A DNA stretch of 64,000 nucleotides from DATFRX01 sp035630615 (GCA_035630615.1 DASQKI010000035.1:1-64000); one strand, 5' to 3'; positions 7,939-17,058 are shown, counted from the first letter of the stretch. Numbers and translations: made by a program. Notes: generated by a model not told the origin, from the sequence alone.

Positions 7939-9174
7939 TCAGCCGATGGAGAACTGGCCGGGGTGCCCTTCGGGACCGCGGCCGGCCCAGGTCCAGGCGT
8001 AGACCCCGTCGTCGACGGCGGTGCCACCCTCGCCGAGCTCCAGCGGCCGGAAGGTGTCGACCATGACGGCCAGCTCGTCGAAGTACTCAGCGCCCAGGGC
8101 ACCCTCGATCGCACTCGGCTGCGGTCCGTGCGCGTACCCACCCGGATGCAGCGAGATCGAGCCCTTGTTGATGCCCGACCCCTTGCGCGCCTCGTAGTCA
8201 CCGTCGACGTAGAACATGACCTCATCGGAGTCGACGTTGGAGTGGTAGTAGGGCACCGGGACCGCGAGCGGATGGTAATCGACCTTGCGAGGGCAGAAGT
8301 TGCAGATCACGAAGTTGTAGCCCTCGAAGACCTGATGCACCGGCGGCGGCTGGTGCACCCGGCCAGTGATCGGCTCGAAGTCGGAGACGTTGAAGGTGTA
8401 CGGATAGAGGCAGCCGTCCCAGCCGACGACGTCGAACGGATGCGTGGCATACGTCATCGCCGTGCCGACCAGCCCGCTCGGTCCGTTGCCCCGATGCTTG
8501 ATGAGCACCTCGATGTTGTCGCCCTCGACGACGAACGGCTCGGCCGGCGAATGCAGATCGCGCTCGCAATAGGGCGAGTGCTCGAGGAACTGGCCGTAGC
8601 GCGAGAGGTAGCGCTTCGGCGGCGCGATGTGGGAGTTGGCCTCGATCGCGTACGCCTGCACCCGACCGTCCGGCACCCACCGGTGTGTCGTCGCCCGCGG
8701 GATCAGCACGTAGTCGCCGGTGCGGAACGGTACGACGCCGAACACCGTCTCGACCTTGCCGGACCCGGCCTCGATGAAGACGCACTCGTCACCGACGCCG
8801 TTGCGGTAGTAGGGCGAGGTCTTGGCGGCGACGACGTAGGAGATCCGGACGTCGCCGTTGCCGAGCACGAGCCGCCTGCCGGTGACCGGGTCGATGTCGG
8901 TCTCCTCACCGTCCTTGAAGAGATCGTGCAGCTTGAGATGCCGCGGCGTCAGCGGATGGTTTGGCGCCGTCTGAAGGTCGGGCAACTCCCACACCGTCGA
9001 GTCGACGATCGCCGACGGTACGCCGAGGTGATAGAGCAGCGACGCGTCCGACGAGAAGCCCTCCTCCCCCATAACCTCCTCGTAGTGCAGCTGTCCGGCG
9101 CGTGGGCCGGAGTCGACCCGCCACTGGGTGTGCCGCTTGGGCGGGATCTCGCCGATGCGTTGGTAGTGGGCCAT
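7939..9174 (-). CDS. hmgA: Homogentisate 1,2-dioxygenase
   Basis: 411 residues of a double-cupin iron dioxygenase that opens the ring of homogentisate to maleylacetoacetate in tyrosine and phenylalanine breakdown. Recognisable parts are RIGEIPPKRHTQW at the N-terminus, TTHRWVPDG and YAIEANSHIAPPKRY in the middle, and the iron-site region DEVMFYVDGDYEARKG with SLHPGGYAHGPQP. The start at ATG 9174 has GGGGAAC upstream; an in-frame ATG at 9186 is less likely. A promoter with TTGACA lies in the divergent region shared with the gene at 9327. Its product feeds fumarylacetoacetase encoded at 10208. Confidence 0.93.
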   Translation of the reverse strand: MAHYQRIGEIPPKRHTQWRVDSGPRAGQLHYEEVMGEEGFSSDASLLYHLGVPSAIVDSTVWELPDLQTAPNHPLTPRHLKLHDLFKDGEETDIDPVTGRRLVLGNGDVRISYVVAAKTSPYYRNGVGDECVFIEAGSGKVETVFGVVPFRTGDYVLIPRATTHRWVPDGRVQAYAIEANSHIAPPKRYLSRYGQFLEHSPYCERDLHSPAEPFVVEGDNIEVLIKHRGNGPSGLVGTAMTYATHPFDVVGWDGCLYPYTFNVSDFEPITGRVHQPPPVHQVFEGYNFVICNFCPRKVDYHPLAVPVPYYHSNVDSDEVMFYVDGDYEARKGSGINKGSISLHPGGYAHGPQPSAIEGALGAEYFDELAVMVDTFRPLELGEGGTAVDDGVYAWTWAGRGPEGHPGQFSIG

Positions 9175-9227
9175 GACGTTCCCCAAAAGCCTGATCGATA
9201 ATCGGACGCTCGTGTTCGGTCGATGCC

Positions 9228-9256
9228 ACTGTCCGGTACGGTCGGCCGCATGTCAA
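9228..9256 (-). promoter_or_regulatory. Sigma-70 type promoter for hmgA
   Basis: On the minus strand TTGACA (9256-9251) is separated by 17 nt from GACAGT (9233-9228). This gives a leader of about 45 nt before ATG 9174. Confidence 0.55.
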
Positions 9257-9326
9257 CCTCCTATACGTCGCCTGTCCACAGGTCACACACGACGTCCGAG
9301 AGCGGGACAGTGAGGATCGCTTTCAG

Positions 9327-10211
9327 GTGGTGAATGCTCTGCTAAACGGCCTGATCGACGATGCGGCGATCTTTCCGCCGGGCAACGCCGACCTGGCCGA
9401 CGCCGTTCCGGCCCACGCGAGACATGCCGTCGGCCCACACGGCTCGCTCGTCGGTCCGTTCGTCTGCAGCGATCGGCGACTCCCCGAACTGTCCCGGCTG
9501 CTCGAGGCCACGCCGCCGGACCGGCCGCTGTCGCTCGCCCTGGTCGTCATCGGCGGCGCCGGCGCGATCGAGCCGGCACTCACATGGGCCGACCGCGATC
9601 CGCATCTAGACGTACGCGCGATCGAGACCGCGCTGCGCGACGAGGACGATCTCGCTCACAACGCGGCACGGGTCGTCACCGTCCTCGACGTCGCACTGCC
9701 CGACGACGTCGACGCCTACGTCGAACTCCCCCAACTCGGTGCCGACGGACCGACCCCTGGCTGGCTGCGCGCGGCCGACGCGATCGCCGAGGCCGACCAC
9801 CGGATGAAGTTCCGCACCGGCGGCGAAGCCCCGGAGGCGCACCCGAGTGAGATCGCGCTCGCGACGGCGATCGATGCCGCGCTCGACCGACAGGTCGCGT
9901 TCAAGTGCACGGCCGGGCTGCATCACGGCACTCGCCACACCGCACTCGACACCGGGTTCGAGCAGCACGGCTTCGGCAACGTCCTCGTCGCTACCGGCGC
10001 GCTGCTCGACGGTGCCGACGCAGACGCCGCCGCTGCCGTACTCGCCGACCGCAATGCCGACACGATCGGTTCGTCGCTGCGAGGATGGACCTCCGACTCC
10101 GCGGGCCGGGTCCGTGGATGGTTCCGCTCCTTCGGGTCGTGCAGCATCGACGATCCGGTGGCCGACCTGGTGGGATGGGGCCTGTTGGACGAGTCCGAGG
10201 AGGGACCGTGA
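9327..10211 (+). CDS. Conserved hypothetical protein of the homogentisate pathway locus
   Basis: 294 residues, no signal peptide, no membrane segment. It begins MVNALLNGLIDDAAIFPPGNA. The DDAAIFPPG segment and the later VAFKCTAGLHHGTRH, with a Cys and several His residues, look like a ligand or metal site. I do not assign a fold or function. It overlaps fahA as GTGA and diverges from hmgA, so expression with the pathway is nearly certain. A role in maleylacetoacetate isomerisation, a step for which I see no other gene here, is a possible but untested reading. The start GTG 9327 could instead be GTG 9330. Confidence 0.8.
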   Translation: MVNALLNGLIDDAAIFPPGNADLADAVPAHARHAVGPHGSLVGPFVCSDRRLPELSRLLEATPPDRPLSLALVVIGGAGAIEPALTWADRDPHLDVRAIETALRDEDDLAHNAARVVTVLDVALPDDVDAYVELPQLGADGPTPGWLRAADAIAEADHRMKFRTGGEAPEAHPSEIALATAIDAALDRQVAFKCTAGLHHGTRHTALDTGFEQHGFGNVLVATGALLDGADADAAAAVLADRNADTIGSSLRGWTSDSAGRVRGWFRSFGSCSIDDPVADLVGWGLLDESEEGP

Positions 10212-11449
10212 CCGAGTCCGCGAGCCGGCGTGAGCAGGCGCCGACCTGGGTAGAGGACGCCGCCGGCAGCGACTACGACGTCGACAACCTGCCGTACGCG
10301 GTGTTTTCCGTCGGCGGCGACCAACCTCGTGTCGGCACTCGGATCGGCGACCTCGTCGTCGACCTCGCCCCGATCGCGGCGACCGACATGCTCGCCGGTG
10401 CCGAGGCGCTGACCCAGCCGACCCTCGCCGGACTGCTCGGCGCCGGCCGGGCCACCTGGACCTCGACCCGATCCTGGCTGATCTCCCTCTTCACCGACGG
10501 GGCCGAGCGAGCCGAGGTCGAGCCGTTCCTGGTCCCGGTCGACGAGGTGACGGTGCACCCGCCGTTCGAGGTGGCCGACTATGTCGACTTCTACGCCTCG
10601 ATCGACCACGCGTCCAACACGGGACGCATCTTTCGACCCGACCAGGAGCCACTGCTGCCCAACTGGCGACACCTGCCGGTCGGCTATCACGGGCGGGCCG
10701 GCTCCGTCGTGATCTCGGGCACCGACGTCGTACGGCCGTGCGGCCAGCGCAAGCCGGTCGACGCCGACGAACCGACCTACGGCCCGACCCAGCGACTCGA
10801 CATCGAGGCCGAGCTCGGATACGTCGTCGGCGTCCCGACCCGACTCGGCGACCGGGTGCCGACCAGCGGGTTCGCCGACCACGTCTTCGGTGTGACGCTC
10901 CTCAACGACTGGTCGGCGCGTGACATCCAGGGGTGGGAGTCCCGACCCCTCGGACCGTTCCTGGGCAAGTCGTTCGCCACGTCGATCTCGCCCTGGATCA
11001 CGCCACTCGACGCTCTCGAAGCCGCGAAGGTGAAGCTGCCGCCGCAAGACCCGCAGCCGCTGCCGTACTTGCGAGTCGACGAACCGGCCGGTTACGACAT
11101 CGAGGTCGAGATCCGGGTGGGCGACGGAGTCATCGCGAGAGCGCCGTACTCCTCGATGTACTGGTCGCCGGCTCAGATGCTCGCGCACCTCACCGTCAAC
11201 GGGGCGTCGCTGCGCACCGGCGACCTCTATGCCTCGGGCACGATCTCCGGTCCCGAGCCGGAGCAGCAGGGCTCGCTGCTCGAGCTGACCTGGGGCGGCA
11301 CGGAGCCGATCACACTGTCCGACGGCATGACGAGGGCCTATCTCAACGACGGCGACACCGTGACGCTGACGGCGACCGCACCCGGAGCCCGGGGGGGCCG
11401 GATCGCTCTCGGATCCGTGACCGGCACGGTGCTGCCGGCCGCCGAATAG
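10208..11449 (+). CDS. fahA: Fumarylacetoacetase
   Basis: 413 residues. It hydrolyses fumarylacetoacetate to fumarate and acetoacetate, the last step of tyrosine catabolism. The N-terminal SH3-like domain covers about residues 30-120; the catalytic FAH domain follows. Metal and active-site segments are visible: DYVDFYASIDHASN, LDIEAELGYVVG with the paired glutamates, and LLNDWSARDIQGWE with the ligand aspartate. GTG 10208 overlaps the previous stop and has a GGAGGGA ribosome site. With hmgA and hppD (54833) it completes the route except for a recognisable isomerase. Confidence 0.93.
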   Translation: MTESASRREQAPTWVEDAAGSDYDVDNLPYAVFSVGGDQPRVGTRIGDLVVDLAPIAATDMLAGAEALTQPTLAGLLGAGRATWTSTRSWLISLFTDGAERAEVEPFLVPVDEVTVHPPFEVADYVDFYASIDHASNTGRIFRPDQEPLLPNWRHLPVGYHGRAGSVVISGTDVVRPCGQRKPVDADEPTYGPTQRLDIEAELGYVVGVPTRLGDRVPTSGFADHVFGVTLLNDWSARDIQGWESRPLGPFLGKSFATSISPWITPLDALEAAKVKLPPQDPQPLPYLRVDEPAGYDIEVEIRVGDGVIARAPYSSMYWSPAQMLAHLTVNGASLRTGDLYASGTISGPEPEQQGSLLELTWGGTEPITLSDGMTRAYLNDGDTVTLTATAPGARGGRIALGSVTGTVLPAAE

Positions 11450-11464
11450 TCGCCGACCCGGCGT

Positions 11465-12322
11465 TCAGTCGCTGGGGCCACGACTGAGTCGTACGGTCGC
11501 GCCGCGAGCCACGTCGAGCCGACCCGCGGCACTGCCGCCGTTGACAGCGATCGCGGCCCGAGCATCAGCGTCGGGATAGAGCACCATCGCACCCGAAGGA
11601 ACCGAGGTGAACTGACGTCCCACGGCAATGCGGTGCTCGCCAGACTCGACGCGGATCACGACGTCATCTCCCTCGCCGACGTCCAGCGCGGGCCACCGCA
11701 CGGCGAGCTGGACGTTGCCGTAGTGGTCGACGTCGACCACCTCGGCATCGACGCCATCGGCGTGTTCGACGACGCGCGGCTCGGGCAGTCGATGGAGGCT
11801 GTCGGGGTCGATCGGCGAGCCGACGTCATCGAGCGCGCTGCCGCCCAAGAGCCGGGCGGCGATCGGCGCGAAGATGTCCCGGCCGTGAAACGTCGCCGAG
11901 ACCGGCCGCAAGAAGAGGTCGTCGCGGTCGAGCTCGACCGCACTCGTCACGCCGCCGAGCAGGTCGGCCGCCGGCAGCAGCAGGCCGTTGTCGGGGCCGA
12001 CCAACACCGACGACTCGGTCGCGACCGCCACAGCGCGCCGGTCGCCACCGACGCCCGGGTCGACGACGGCGACAAACACCGCTGGGTCGAGGTACGGCGC
12101 GCTGCGGGCCAACACCATTGCACCCCGGCGTACGTCGTAGGGCGGCACCTGATGACTGACGTCGACGATCCTCGCCTCCGGCACGATGCTCATGACAACC
12201 CCGTGGCAGACCGCGACGAAGCCGTCCTCGAGCCCGTAGTCGGTGAGGAAGCCCAGGCATCGATAGCGCGACACGTCCGTCAGTGTCGCACCGTCGACCA
12301 TTGGCGTTGGCGTCGACGACAT
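11465..12322 (-). CDS. SAM hydroxide adenosyltransferase (DUF62 family)
   Basis: 285 residues. DUF62 enzymes hydrolyse S-adenosylmethionine to adenosine and methionine with an activated water; relatives are the fluorinase and chlorinase. The N-terminal domain has FLTDYGLEDGFVAVCHGV, VDVSHQVPPYDVRRGA and VVDPGVGGDRRAVAV; the centre has ATFHGRDIFAPIAA; the C-terminal barrel begins near VDVDHYGNVQLAV. The RDIF and DYGL segments match the hydrolase group and lack the extra loop of fluorinases. ATG 12322 is the longest start; ATG 12301 (MVDGATLTD) is possible. Divergent from padR and not obviously linked in function. Confidence 0.87.
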   Translation of the reverse strand: MSSTPTPMVDGATLTDVSRYRCLGFLTDYGLEDGFVAVCHGVVMSIVPEARIVDVSHQVPPYDVRRGAMVLARSAPYLDPAVFVAVVDPGVGGDRRAVAVATESSVLVGPDNGLLLPAADLLGGVTSAVELDRDDLFLRPVSATFHGRDIFAPIAARLLGGSALDDVGSPIDPDSLHRLPEPRVVEHADGVDAEVVDVDHYGNVQLAVRWPALDVGEGDDVVIRVESGEHRIAVGRQFTSVPSGAMVLYPDADARAAIAVNGGSAAGRLDVARGATVRLSRGPSD

Positions 12323-12355
12323 TCAGCGGATGCAGCCAGACCCTCGCGCAATAGG

Positions 12356-12377
12356 TATTGGATACATATACTCGATA
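12356..12377. promoter_or_regulatory. -10 TATACT within a dyad upstream of the PadR gene
   Basis: TATACT (12367-12372) ends 8 nt before ATG 12381, so the transcript is probably leaderless. The AT-rich 22 bp from 12356 to 12377 form an imperfect dyad (7 of 11 pairs) and are a likely PadR autoregulation site. Confidence 0.5.
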
Positions 12378-12380
12378 ACT

Positions 12381-12896
12381 ATGAGACATCTCTTCTTGGC
12401 ACTGCTCAGCGGTGGAGACGCACACGGGTACGAGCTCAAGCAGGCGCTGGAGGGTGAGTTCGGCACACTGCTGCCGTCGCTGAACGCGGGGCAGATCTAC
12501 ACGACCTTGGCCCGCCTGGAGCGTGACGGCCTCGTCGTCAGCCGACCGGTGGCCGGTGACGGACGCGGCAAGCGGGAATACCAGCTCACCGTCGAGGGCC
12601 GGGCTGCGCTCGCCGGCTGGATCGAGAAGCCGGTGTCGGGGCGACGGCTCAAGGACGAGTTCTTGATGAAGGTCGTCGTCGTCGCCTCGGCTGGTCTGGC
12701 GAAGCCGAAGCACCTCATCGACGGTCAACGACGGGAGTATCTGCAGTCGTTGCGCGATCTGAACGACCTGCTCGACGCAAACGGCAAGGGACCGACGGCC
12801 GAATTGCTCCTGGAGGGAGCGATTCTGCATCTGAAGGCCGACCTGAGCTGGCTCGATCTGATCGAGCAGCGCCTCGAGCTCGTGGAGGCGTCATGA
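12381..12896 (+). CDS. PadR family transcriptional regulator
   Basis: 171 residues. The PadR winged helix covers residues 1-85: LFLALLSGGDAHGYELKQAL, LNAGQIYTTLARLERDGLV and the wing GKREYQLTVEGRAAL. A helical C-terminal dimerisation part follows. ATG 12381 is chosen over ATG 12330 because it matches the usual PadR beginning and lies 8 nt after TATACT. The stop overlaps the ABC ATPase start by four bases, so this regulator controls, and is cotranscribed with, an ABC efflux pair, the usual arrangement for PadR drug or envelope-stress repressors. Confidence 0.92.
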   Translation: MRHLFLALLSGGDAHGYELKQALEGEFGTLLPSLNAGQIYTTLARLERDGLVVSRPVAGDGRGKREYQLTVEGRAALAGWIEKPVSGRRLKDEFLMKVVVVASAGLAKPKHLIDGQRREYLQSLRDLNDLLDANGKGPTAELLLEGAILHLKADLSWLDLIEQRLELVEAS

Positions 12897-13624
12897 CCCC
12901 GGTGCTCGAGGCGAGATCGCTCGCCAAGACGTACGAGTCCCGTGGCACCAAAGTGTCGGGACTTCGCACTGTCGACCTTGTGGTCGAGCGTGGTGAGTTC
13001 GTCGCGGTCATGGGGCCGAGCGGTTGCGGCAAGTCGACGCTGCTCAACCTGCTGGCGGGGTTGGATCGGCCGTCCGCCGGCGAGGTCTGGTTGGCGGGGC
13101 AACGCATCGACACGCTGTCTGAGACCGCGTTGGCGCGCCTGCGTCGCCGCAAGGTCGGCTTCGTGTTCCAGTTCTTCAACCTGGTGCCCAGCTTGACGGC
13201 GGCAGAAAACGTCGAGCTGCCGCTGCTTCTGAGTGGTCAGCGCCGGCGGAAGGCACGCCGATCCGCCCGCGAGCTGCTCGGCGAGCTTGGCCTTGCGGAC
13301 CAGCATGCGGCCGCACCGGCCCACCTGTCCGGCGGCCAGCAGCAGCGGGTCGCCGTGGCGCGGGCGCTCGCCAATCGACCGGACATCGTCCTCGCCGACG
13401 AACCGACCGGCAACCTCGACTCGGTGGCTGCTCGACAGGTGCTAGGACTCCTGCGTCGCGCCCGCGACCAAGGCCAGACGCTCCTGCTCGTCAGTCACGA
13501 CGCGAGCGTCGCCGCCGCGGCAGACCGGGTGATCACCATGCGGGACGGACTCATCGCATCCGAGAGCCAGCTCGATGTCGGGCGACAGGTCTCCGGAATC
13601 CTCGCCATCGACGAGCCGACATGA
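12893..13624 (+). CDS. MacB/LolD-type ABC transporter ATP-binding protein
   Basis: 243 residues. Walker A MGPSGCGKSTLL, Q-loop FVFQFFNLVPSLTAAENVELP (the VFQ-NLxPxLTxxEN form of MacB/LolD ATPases), signature HLSGGQQQRVAVARAL, Walker B VLADEPTGNLD, H-loop VSHD. It overlaps both neighbours by four bases. It works with the large FtsX-type permease that follows in a mechanotransmission-type ABC system at the cell membrane. Confidence 0.92.
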   Translation: MTPVLEARSLAKTYESRGTKVSGLRTVDLVVERGEFVAVMGPSGCGKSTLLNLLAGLDRPSAGEVWLAGQRIDTLSETALARLRRRKVGFVFQFFNLVPSLTAAENVELPLLLSGQRRRKARRSARELLGELGLADQHAAAPAHLSGGQQQRVAVARALANRPDIVLADEPTGNLDSVAARQVLGLLRRARDQGQTLLLVSHDASVAAAADRVITMRDGLIASESQLDVGRQVSGILAIDEPT

Positions 13625-15384
13625 CCAGGCTGTTGTTCCGGCTCGCGTTCGCCGGCATGCGTACTCGCCTGGTCGCCTGCGTCCTGACGCTCGCGGTCGC
13701 GGGCGGCGCAGTCTCGACGATCGTCCTGACGCTCGAAGTGGGGGCGAGCGGGCAGGATCCGTGGCGCCAGACGTTCGACGCGGCCAACGGCGCCCACGTA
13801 CTCGCCTTCGCGCCATCCCGGAGCGACGCACGCGCGGTCGCCAGGATTCCCGGCGTCACCGAGCACGGCGAGCCGACCCCGGTCGCGACGGCGACGCTTC
13901 GACGGGACTCCGACGACGACCCGGTTCAGCTGGCCGGCCTCGTGTCTCCCACGGTCGTGAACCAGCCCATCGTGACCGAGGGCGCCGAGCCGGGCCCGAC
14001 CGGGATCATGCTCGAACGCAGCCTCGCCGACGCTCTCGGAATCGACGTCGGCACGACGGTCGAGATCGTCGCGAATGGCCGCTCGACCGATCTCCCGGTC
14101 CTGGGCACGGCCGTTCTGCCAAGCCAGTCACGCTATCCCCGCAGCACTCCCGGGCTCGCCTGGGTCGCCCCGGCCATGCTCGAACGGATCGAGCCGGACC
14201 GGAGCCGCTGGCGGTGGATCGAGGCGGTTCGGCTGGACGACCCCACCCAGGCTGCCGCGTTCACCCAGCAAGTTGCCGCCGAACGCTCGCCGAGCGCCGA
14301 CCCCGCCGAGGCGCTGTTCTTCGTGACCTGGCAGGACCAGCGCGACGAAGCGCTGCGAGAGGCCCAGCCCATACAGCTGATCCTGACGATGTTCACCCTC
14401 CTGCTGTTGGTGGTCGGGTTCACGGTCGTCGGGATCCTGGTCGGTGCCCGCGTCACCGACCAGCGCCGCGAGATCGCTGTGCTGAAGGCGGCTGGCCTGA
14501 CGCCGCGACAGATCGGCGTCGTGTTCGCCATCGAGTCCCTCGCGCTCGGCGCCGGCGCGGCGATCCTCGGCTTCGGCCTCGGCGTGCTTCTGGCACCACA
14601 GCTCGCCGAGCCGACCGCCGGGACGATGGTCGTCGCACCGACCGTCGTGGCGAACCCGTGGCACCTTCTCGTCGCCGCCGGCGTCGTGATTCCCATCCTC
14701 TCGGTGAGCGCCTTCGCGGCCGCCCGGCGCAGCACCCGGTCGACGCGCCAGGCGTTGACCGACGCCGGTGCGGCGCCGCCCAGCAACCGACTGACGCGCT
14801 TGGTCGGTCGATCACACCTGCCGGTGAGCGCGGAGGTCGGCCTCAAGCAGCTGCTCGCGCGGGGGCGCCGTCCGCTCTTGCTCGGCGGCGCGATCGCGCT
14901 CACCGGCGCCTCGGTGGTCGTCGCCCTGTCCCTTCAGGCGACGCTCGACGCGCAGCCGTCCGGCCAGGCCAGTGACATACCCGACGAGCTTCCGCTTCTG
15001 GTCTACTCGCTCGATGCCGTTCTGCTGGTGATCACCACGACCACGGTCGTCGCGGTCGCCTACATCATGGTCCGCGAACGAGTCCGCGACTTCGGCGTAC
15101 TGAAGGCCGTCGGGCTGACGCCGAGGCAGCTCACGACGGTCTTGCTCAGCGGCTACGCGGTTATTGCAGCGGCAGCGTCGCTACTGTCCGTCCCTGCCGG
15201 CGTCGGTCTCTACCTCGCCCTGGCCGAAATGGCGAGCGGCACGACCGAGGACGCTGTCGTCGCACCGTGGCGGTCTCTCGCTCTCGTCCCGGTCGCGACC
15301 CTGCTCGTCGTCATGGCAGCGTCGAGCATCCCGGCGCGCGCCGCCGCCCGGATTCCGGTCGCCGACGCGCTCCGCTACGAGTAG
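13621..15384 (+). CDS. FtsX-like ABC transporter permease (MacB type)
   Basis: 587 residues. Segments: an N-terminal transmembrane helix (about 15-38), an extracytoplasmic domain (about 40-255), three helices with the FtsX motif DQRREIAVLKAAGLTPRQIG (about 265-385), a linker, a further helix near 425, and a last FtsX unit with RERVRDFGVLKAVGLTPRQL and two more helices. The duplicated DFGVLKAxGLTPRQ-type motif is characteristic. Coupled to its ATPase by ATGA overlap. Probably moves an amphipathic substrate or drives an envelope partner; no such partner is encoded next to it. Confidence 0.9.
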   Translation: MTRLLFRLAFAGMRTRLVACVLTLAVAGGAVSTIVLTLEVGASGQDPWRQTFDAANGAHVLAFAPSRSDARAVARIPGVTEHGEPTPVATATLRRDSDDDPVQLAGLVSPTVVNQPIVTEGAEPGPTGIMLERSLADALGIDVGTTVEIVANGRSTDLPVLGTAVLPSQSRYPRSTPGLAWVAPAMLERIEPDRSRWRWIEAVRLDDPTQAAAFTQQVAAERSPSADPAEALFFVTWQDQRDEALREAQPIQLILTMFTLLLLVVGFTVVGILVGARVTDQRREIAVLKAAGLTPRQIGVVFAIESLALGAGAAILGFGLGVLLAPQLAEPTAGTMVVAPTVVANPWHLLVAAGVVIPILSVSAFAAARRSTRSTRQALTDAGAAPPSNRLTRLVGRSHLPVSAEVGLKQLLARGRRPLLLGGAIALTGASVVVALSLQATLDAQPSGQASDIPDELPLLVYSLDAVLLVITTTTVVAVAYIMVRERVRDFGVLKAVGLTPRQLTTVLLSGYAVIAAAASLLSVPAGVGLYLALAEMASGTTEDAVVAPWRSLALVPVATLLVVMAASSIPARAAARIPVADALRYE

Positions 15385-15391
15385 CAGGCGG

Positions 15392-15691
15392 TCAGCTGCA
15401 GGACATCGTGACCTGGGCGCGGAAGAGGTGCCCGAAGATCGGGTCGTTGAACGTCTCGAACACCTGCGGCTCGCCGACCAACTCACAGCTGAACTGACCC
15501 GCTCCCGAGGCGGAGACCGTGGCATCGTCGATCGCGCCCTGGATCGCGTTCTGCGCGGTGAGTCCACGACCGGCGCCGCACCACTGCATCGACGCGCTCG
15601 CCGACGACGCGGTGAGGGCCAGCACGGTGACTGCCGCCGCACCCATGGTGAAAGAGACTCCGATTCGACGGGTGTGCGTACTCAGGCTCAT
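15392..15691 (-). CDS. Small secreted protein, unknown
   Basis: 99 residues with a clear Sec signal peptide (RRIGVSFTMGAAAVTVLALTA, cleavage near SASAS). The mature part of about 65 residues has Cys in MQWCGAG, FSCEL and the terminal MSCS. ATG 15691 is chosen over ATG 15697 because GAAGGAG then has normal spacing. No family recognised. Convergent with the FtsX permease gene, eight bases apart. Confidence 0.7.
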   Translation of the reverse strand: MSLSTHTRRIGVSFTMGAAAVTVLALTASSASASMQWCGAGRGLTAQNAIQGAIDDATVSASGAGQFSCELVGEPQVFETFNDPIFGHLFRAQVTMSCS

Positions 15692-15779
15692 GAGCATCTC
15701 CTTCTGTCCGGATTCGGGCCGCTGCTGTGAATACGTACGTTGCGGACGAATGGATTGAGCTTTTCAGCGACTCGCAGTT

Positions 15780-15930
15780 CTAGTCGAGGAGCTCCGCGTC
15801 GTGCACGAGGATGGCCGCCTGCACTCGGTTCGTCGTGACCGGCGCCGTCGAGTTGGTTCGACACGTCCGGAAGCGCTCAACGCACCGCAGACGAGAGCTC
15901 GCGCCGGACGTCGGGGTCGAGGGCGACGGC
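15780..15930 (-). pseudogene. Decayed C-terminal remnant of a LuxR-type regulator
   Basis: The 20 codons 15839-15780 read VTTNRVQAAILVHDAELLD then stop, which closely resembles the last helices of NarL/LuxR regulators (TNRVQAAILVHDAGL type). Upstream the resemblance fades into degenerate sequence in more than one frame. I see no intact gene in 15692-16035; the rest of that stretch holds only the ribosome site of the HAF gene. Confidence 0.4.
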
Positions 15931-16035
15931 TAGCTCGCCACGTCCACGGACCCCACGGACCGGCCGACAACTCGACACCAATCCGGTCGGCCGTCTCGTA
16001 CGAATGCCTGGCGACTTGATCCGGGAGGGATCACC

Positions 16036-17043
16036 ATGCACGCAACCAAGCCCGCTCACGCCCGCAAGTACCTCGCCACCATCGCCGTCAGCTCCGCAGT
16101 CCTCCTCCTCACGGGTGGCACGACCGCGGCGACGGTCGACCCGCCCGACCGAGGCGAACCGCACTCGCCCGGTCCGGTGTTCGTTCTGGACAAGGGGCGG
16201 TTCACCGCGTTCGATCCGCCCGGTCTCAATGCCAACGAGCTCGTCGACATCAACGATCGCGGCCAGGTGGCCGGGACCTACGTCGCTCCGAACGGAAGGA
16301 GCCGCGGGTTCCTGCGCGGCAAGCACGGCCGGTTCACGCTGGTCGATGCTCCCAGCGCGGTCGAGACTTACGTGTCGAAGATCAACGACCGGGGCCAGAT
16401 CGTCGGCCTCGCCTGCGACGCACTCGGGTGCGACAGCCAGCGCGGATTCCTGCGCGACGCTGACGGCACGTTCCACCCGATCCGAGTACGCGGCGCGGCC
16501 AGCACCGAGGCGTTCGGCCTCGACGATCGCGGTCGGATCGTTGGCCAGTACGCCGACAGGCACGGCGTTGTCCACGGCTTCCACTGGCGGCACGGACGGT
16601 TCACCACCATCGACATCCGCGGCGCGGCGGGGACGTCGATCACGGGGCTCAACGACCACGGCGAGATGGTGGGCCTGTACGCCGACGCCGACGCCGACGG
16701 CACGTTGCACGCGTTCTACCGAACCGCACGCGGACGCGTCACCACGATCGACGCGCCAGGTGTGCCTCTCACCCTGCCATTCGACATCAACGACCGCGGG
16801 ACGATCGTGGGGATCACGACCGACACGCTCCCACTCCCCGACGCGCGAGAGGTCCACGGCTTCAGGCTCGACACCCGCCGGGGCGACCGGCTCCGCCCGA
16901 TCGACGTACCCGGGGCGCCGAGGACGGTCGCGTTCGGGATCGACGACCGTGGCCGCATCACCGGCATCTACGAGAACACCGCCGCATCCATCGCTCGGCT
17001 GGCGAGTGCGACACCGATGCCGCTGAACCTCGGCACCCGGTAG
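16036..17043 (+). CDS. Secreted HAF-repeat protein
   Basis: 335 residues. A signal peptide (KYLATIAVSSAVLLLTGG, cleavage near TTAA) is followed by about six HAF-type repeats of 40-50 residues, each with a core like INDRGQVAGTY, INDRGQIVGLA, LDDRGRIVGQY, LNDHGEMVGLY and INDRGTIVGI, and a HGF or RGF step. Such repeats form beta-propeller-like surfaces in exported proteins of unknown role. GGAGGGATCACC precedes the ATG at normal distance. The gene stands alone between an unknown secreted protein and a nitrilase-family enzyme. Confidence 0.85.
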   Translation: MHATKPAHARKYLATIAVSSAVLLLTGGTTAATVDPPDRGEPHSPGPVFVLDKGRFTAFDPPGLNANELVDINDRGQVAGTYVAPNGRSRGFLRGKHGRFTLVDAPSAVETYVSKINDRGQIVGLACDALGCDSQRGFLRDADGTFHPIRVRGAASTEAFGLDDRGRIVGQYADRHGVVHGFHWRHGRFTTIDIRGAAGTSITGLNDHGEMVGLYADADADGTLHAFYRTARGRVTTIDAPGVPLTLPFDINDRGTIVGITTDTLPLPDAREVHGFRLDTRRGDRLRPIDVPGAPRTVAFGIDDRGRITGIYENTAASIARLASATPMPLNLGTR

Positions 17044-17058
17044 TGTCGCCCGATCTCC

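Noticed and set aside
7918..9201. Open frame of 427 codons opposite hmgA, and similar ones at 13575-14975 and 35125-36792
   Set aside because: All mirror conserved genes on the other strand or in another frame and lack family motifs.
11465..12322. Fluorinase or chlorinase
   Set aside because: The sequence fits the hydroxide-adenosyltransferase group of DUF62; I see no extra loop typical of fluorinases and no halogen gene cluster.
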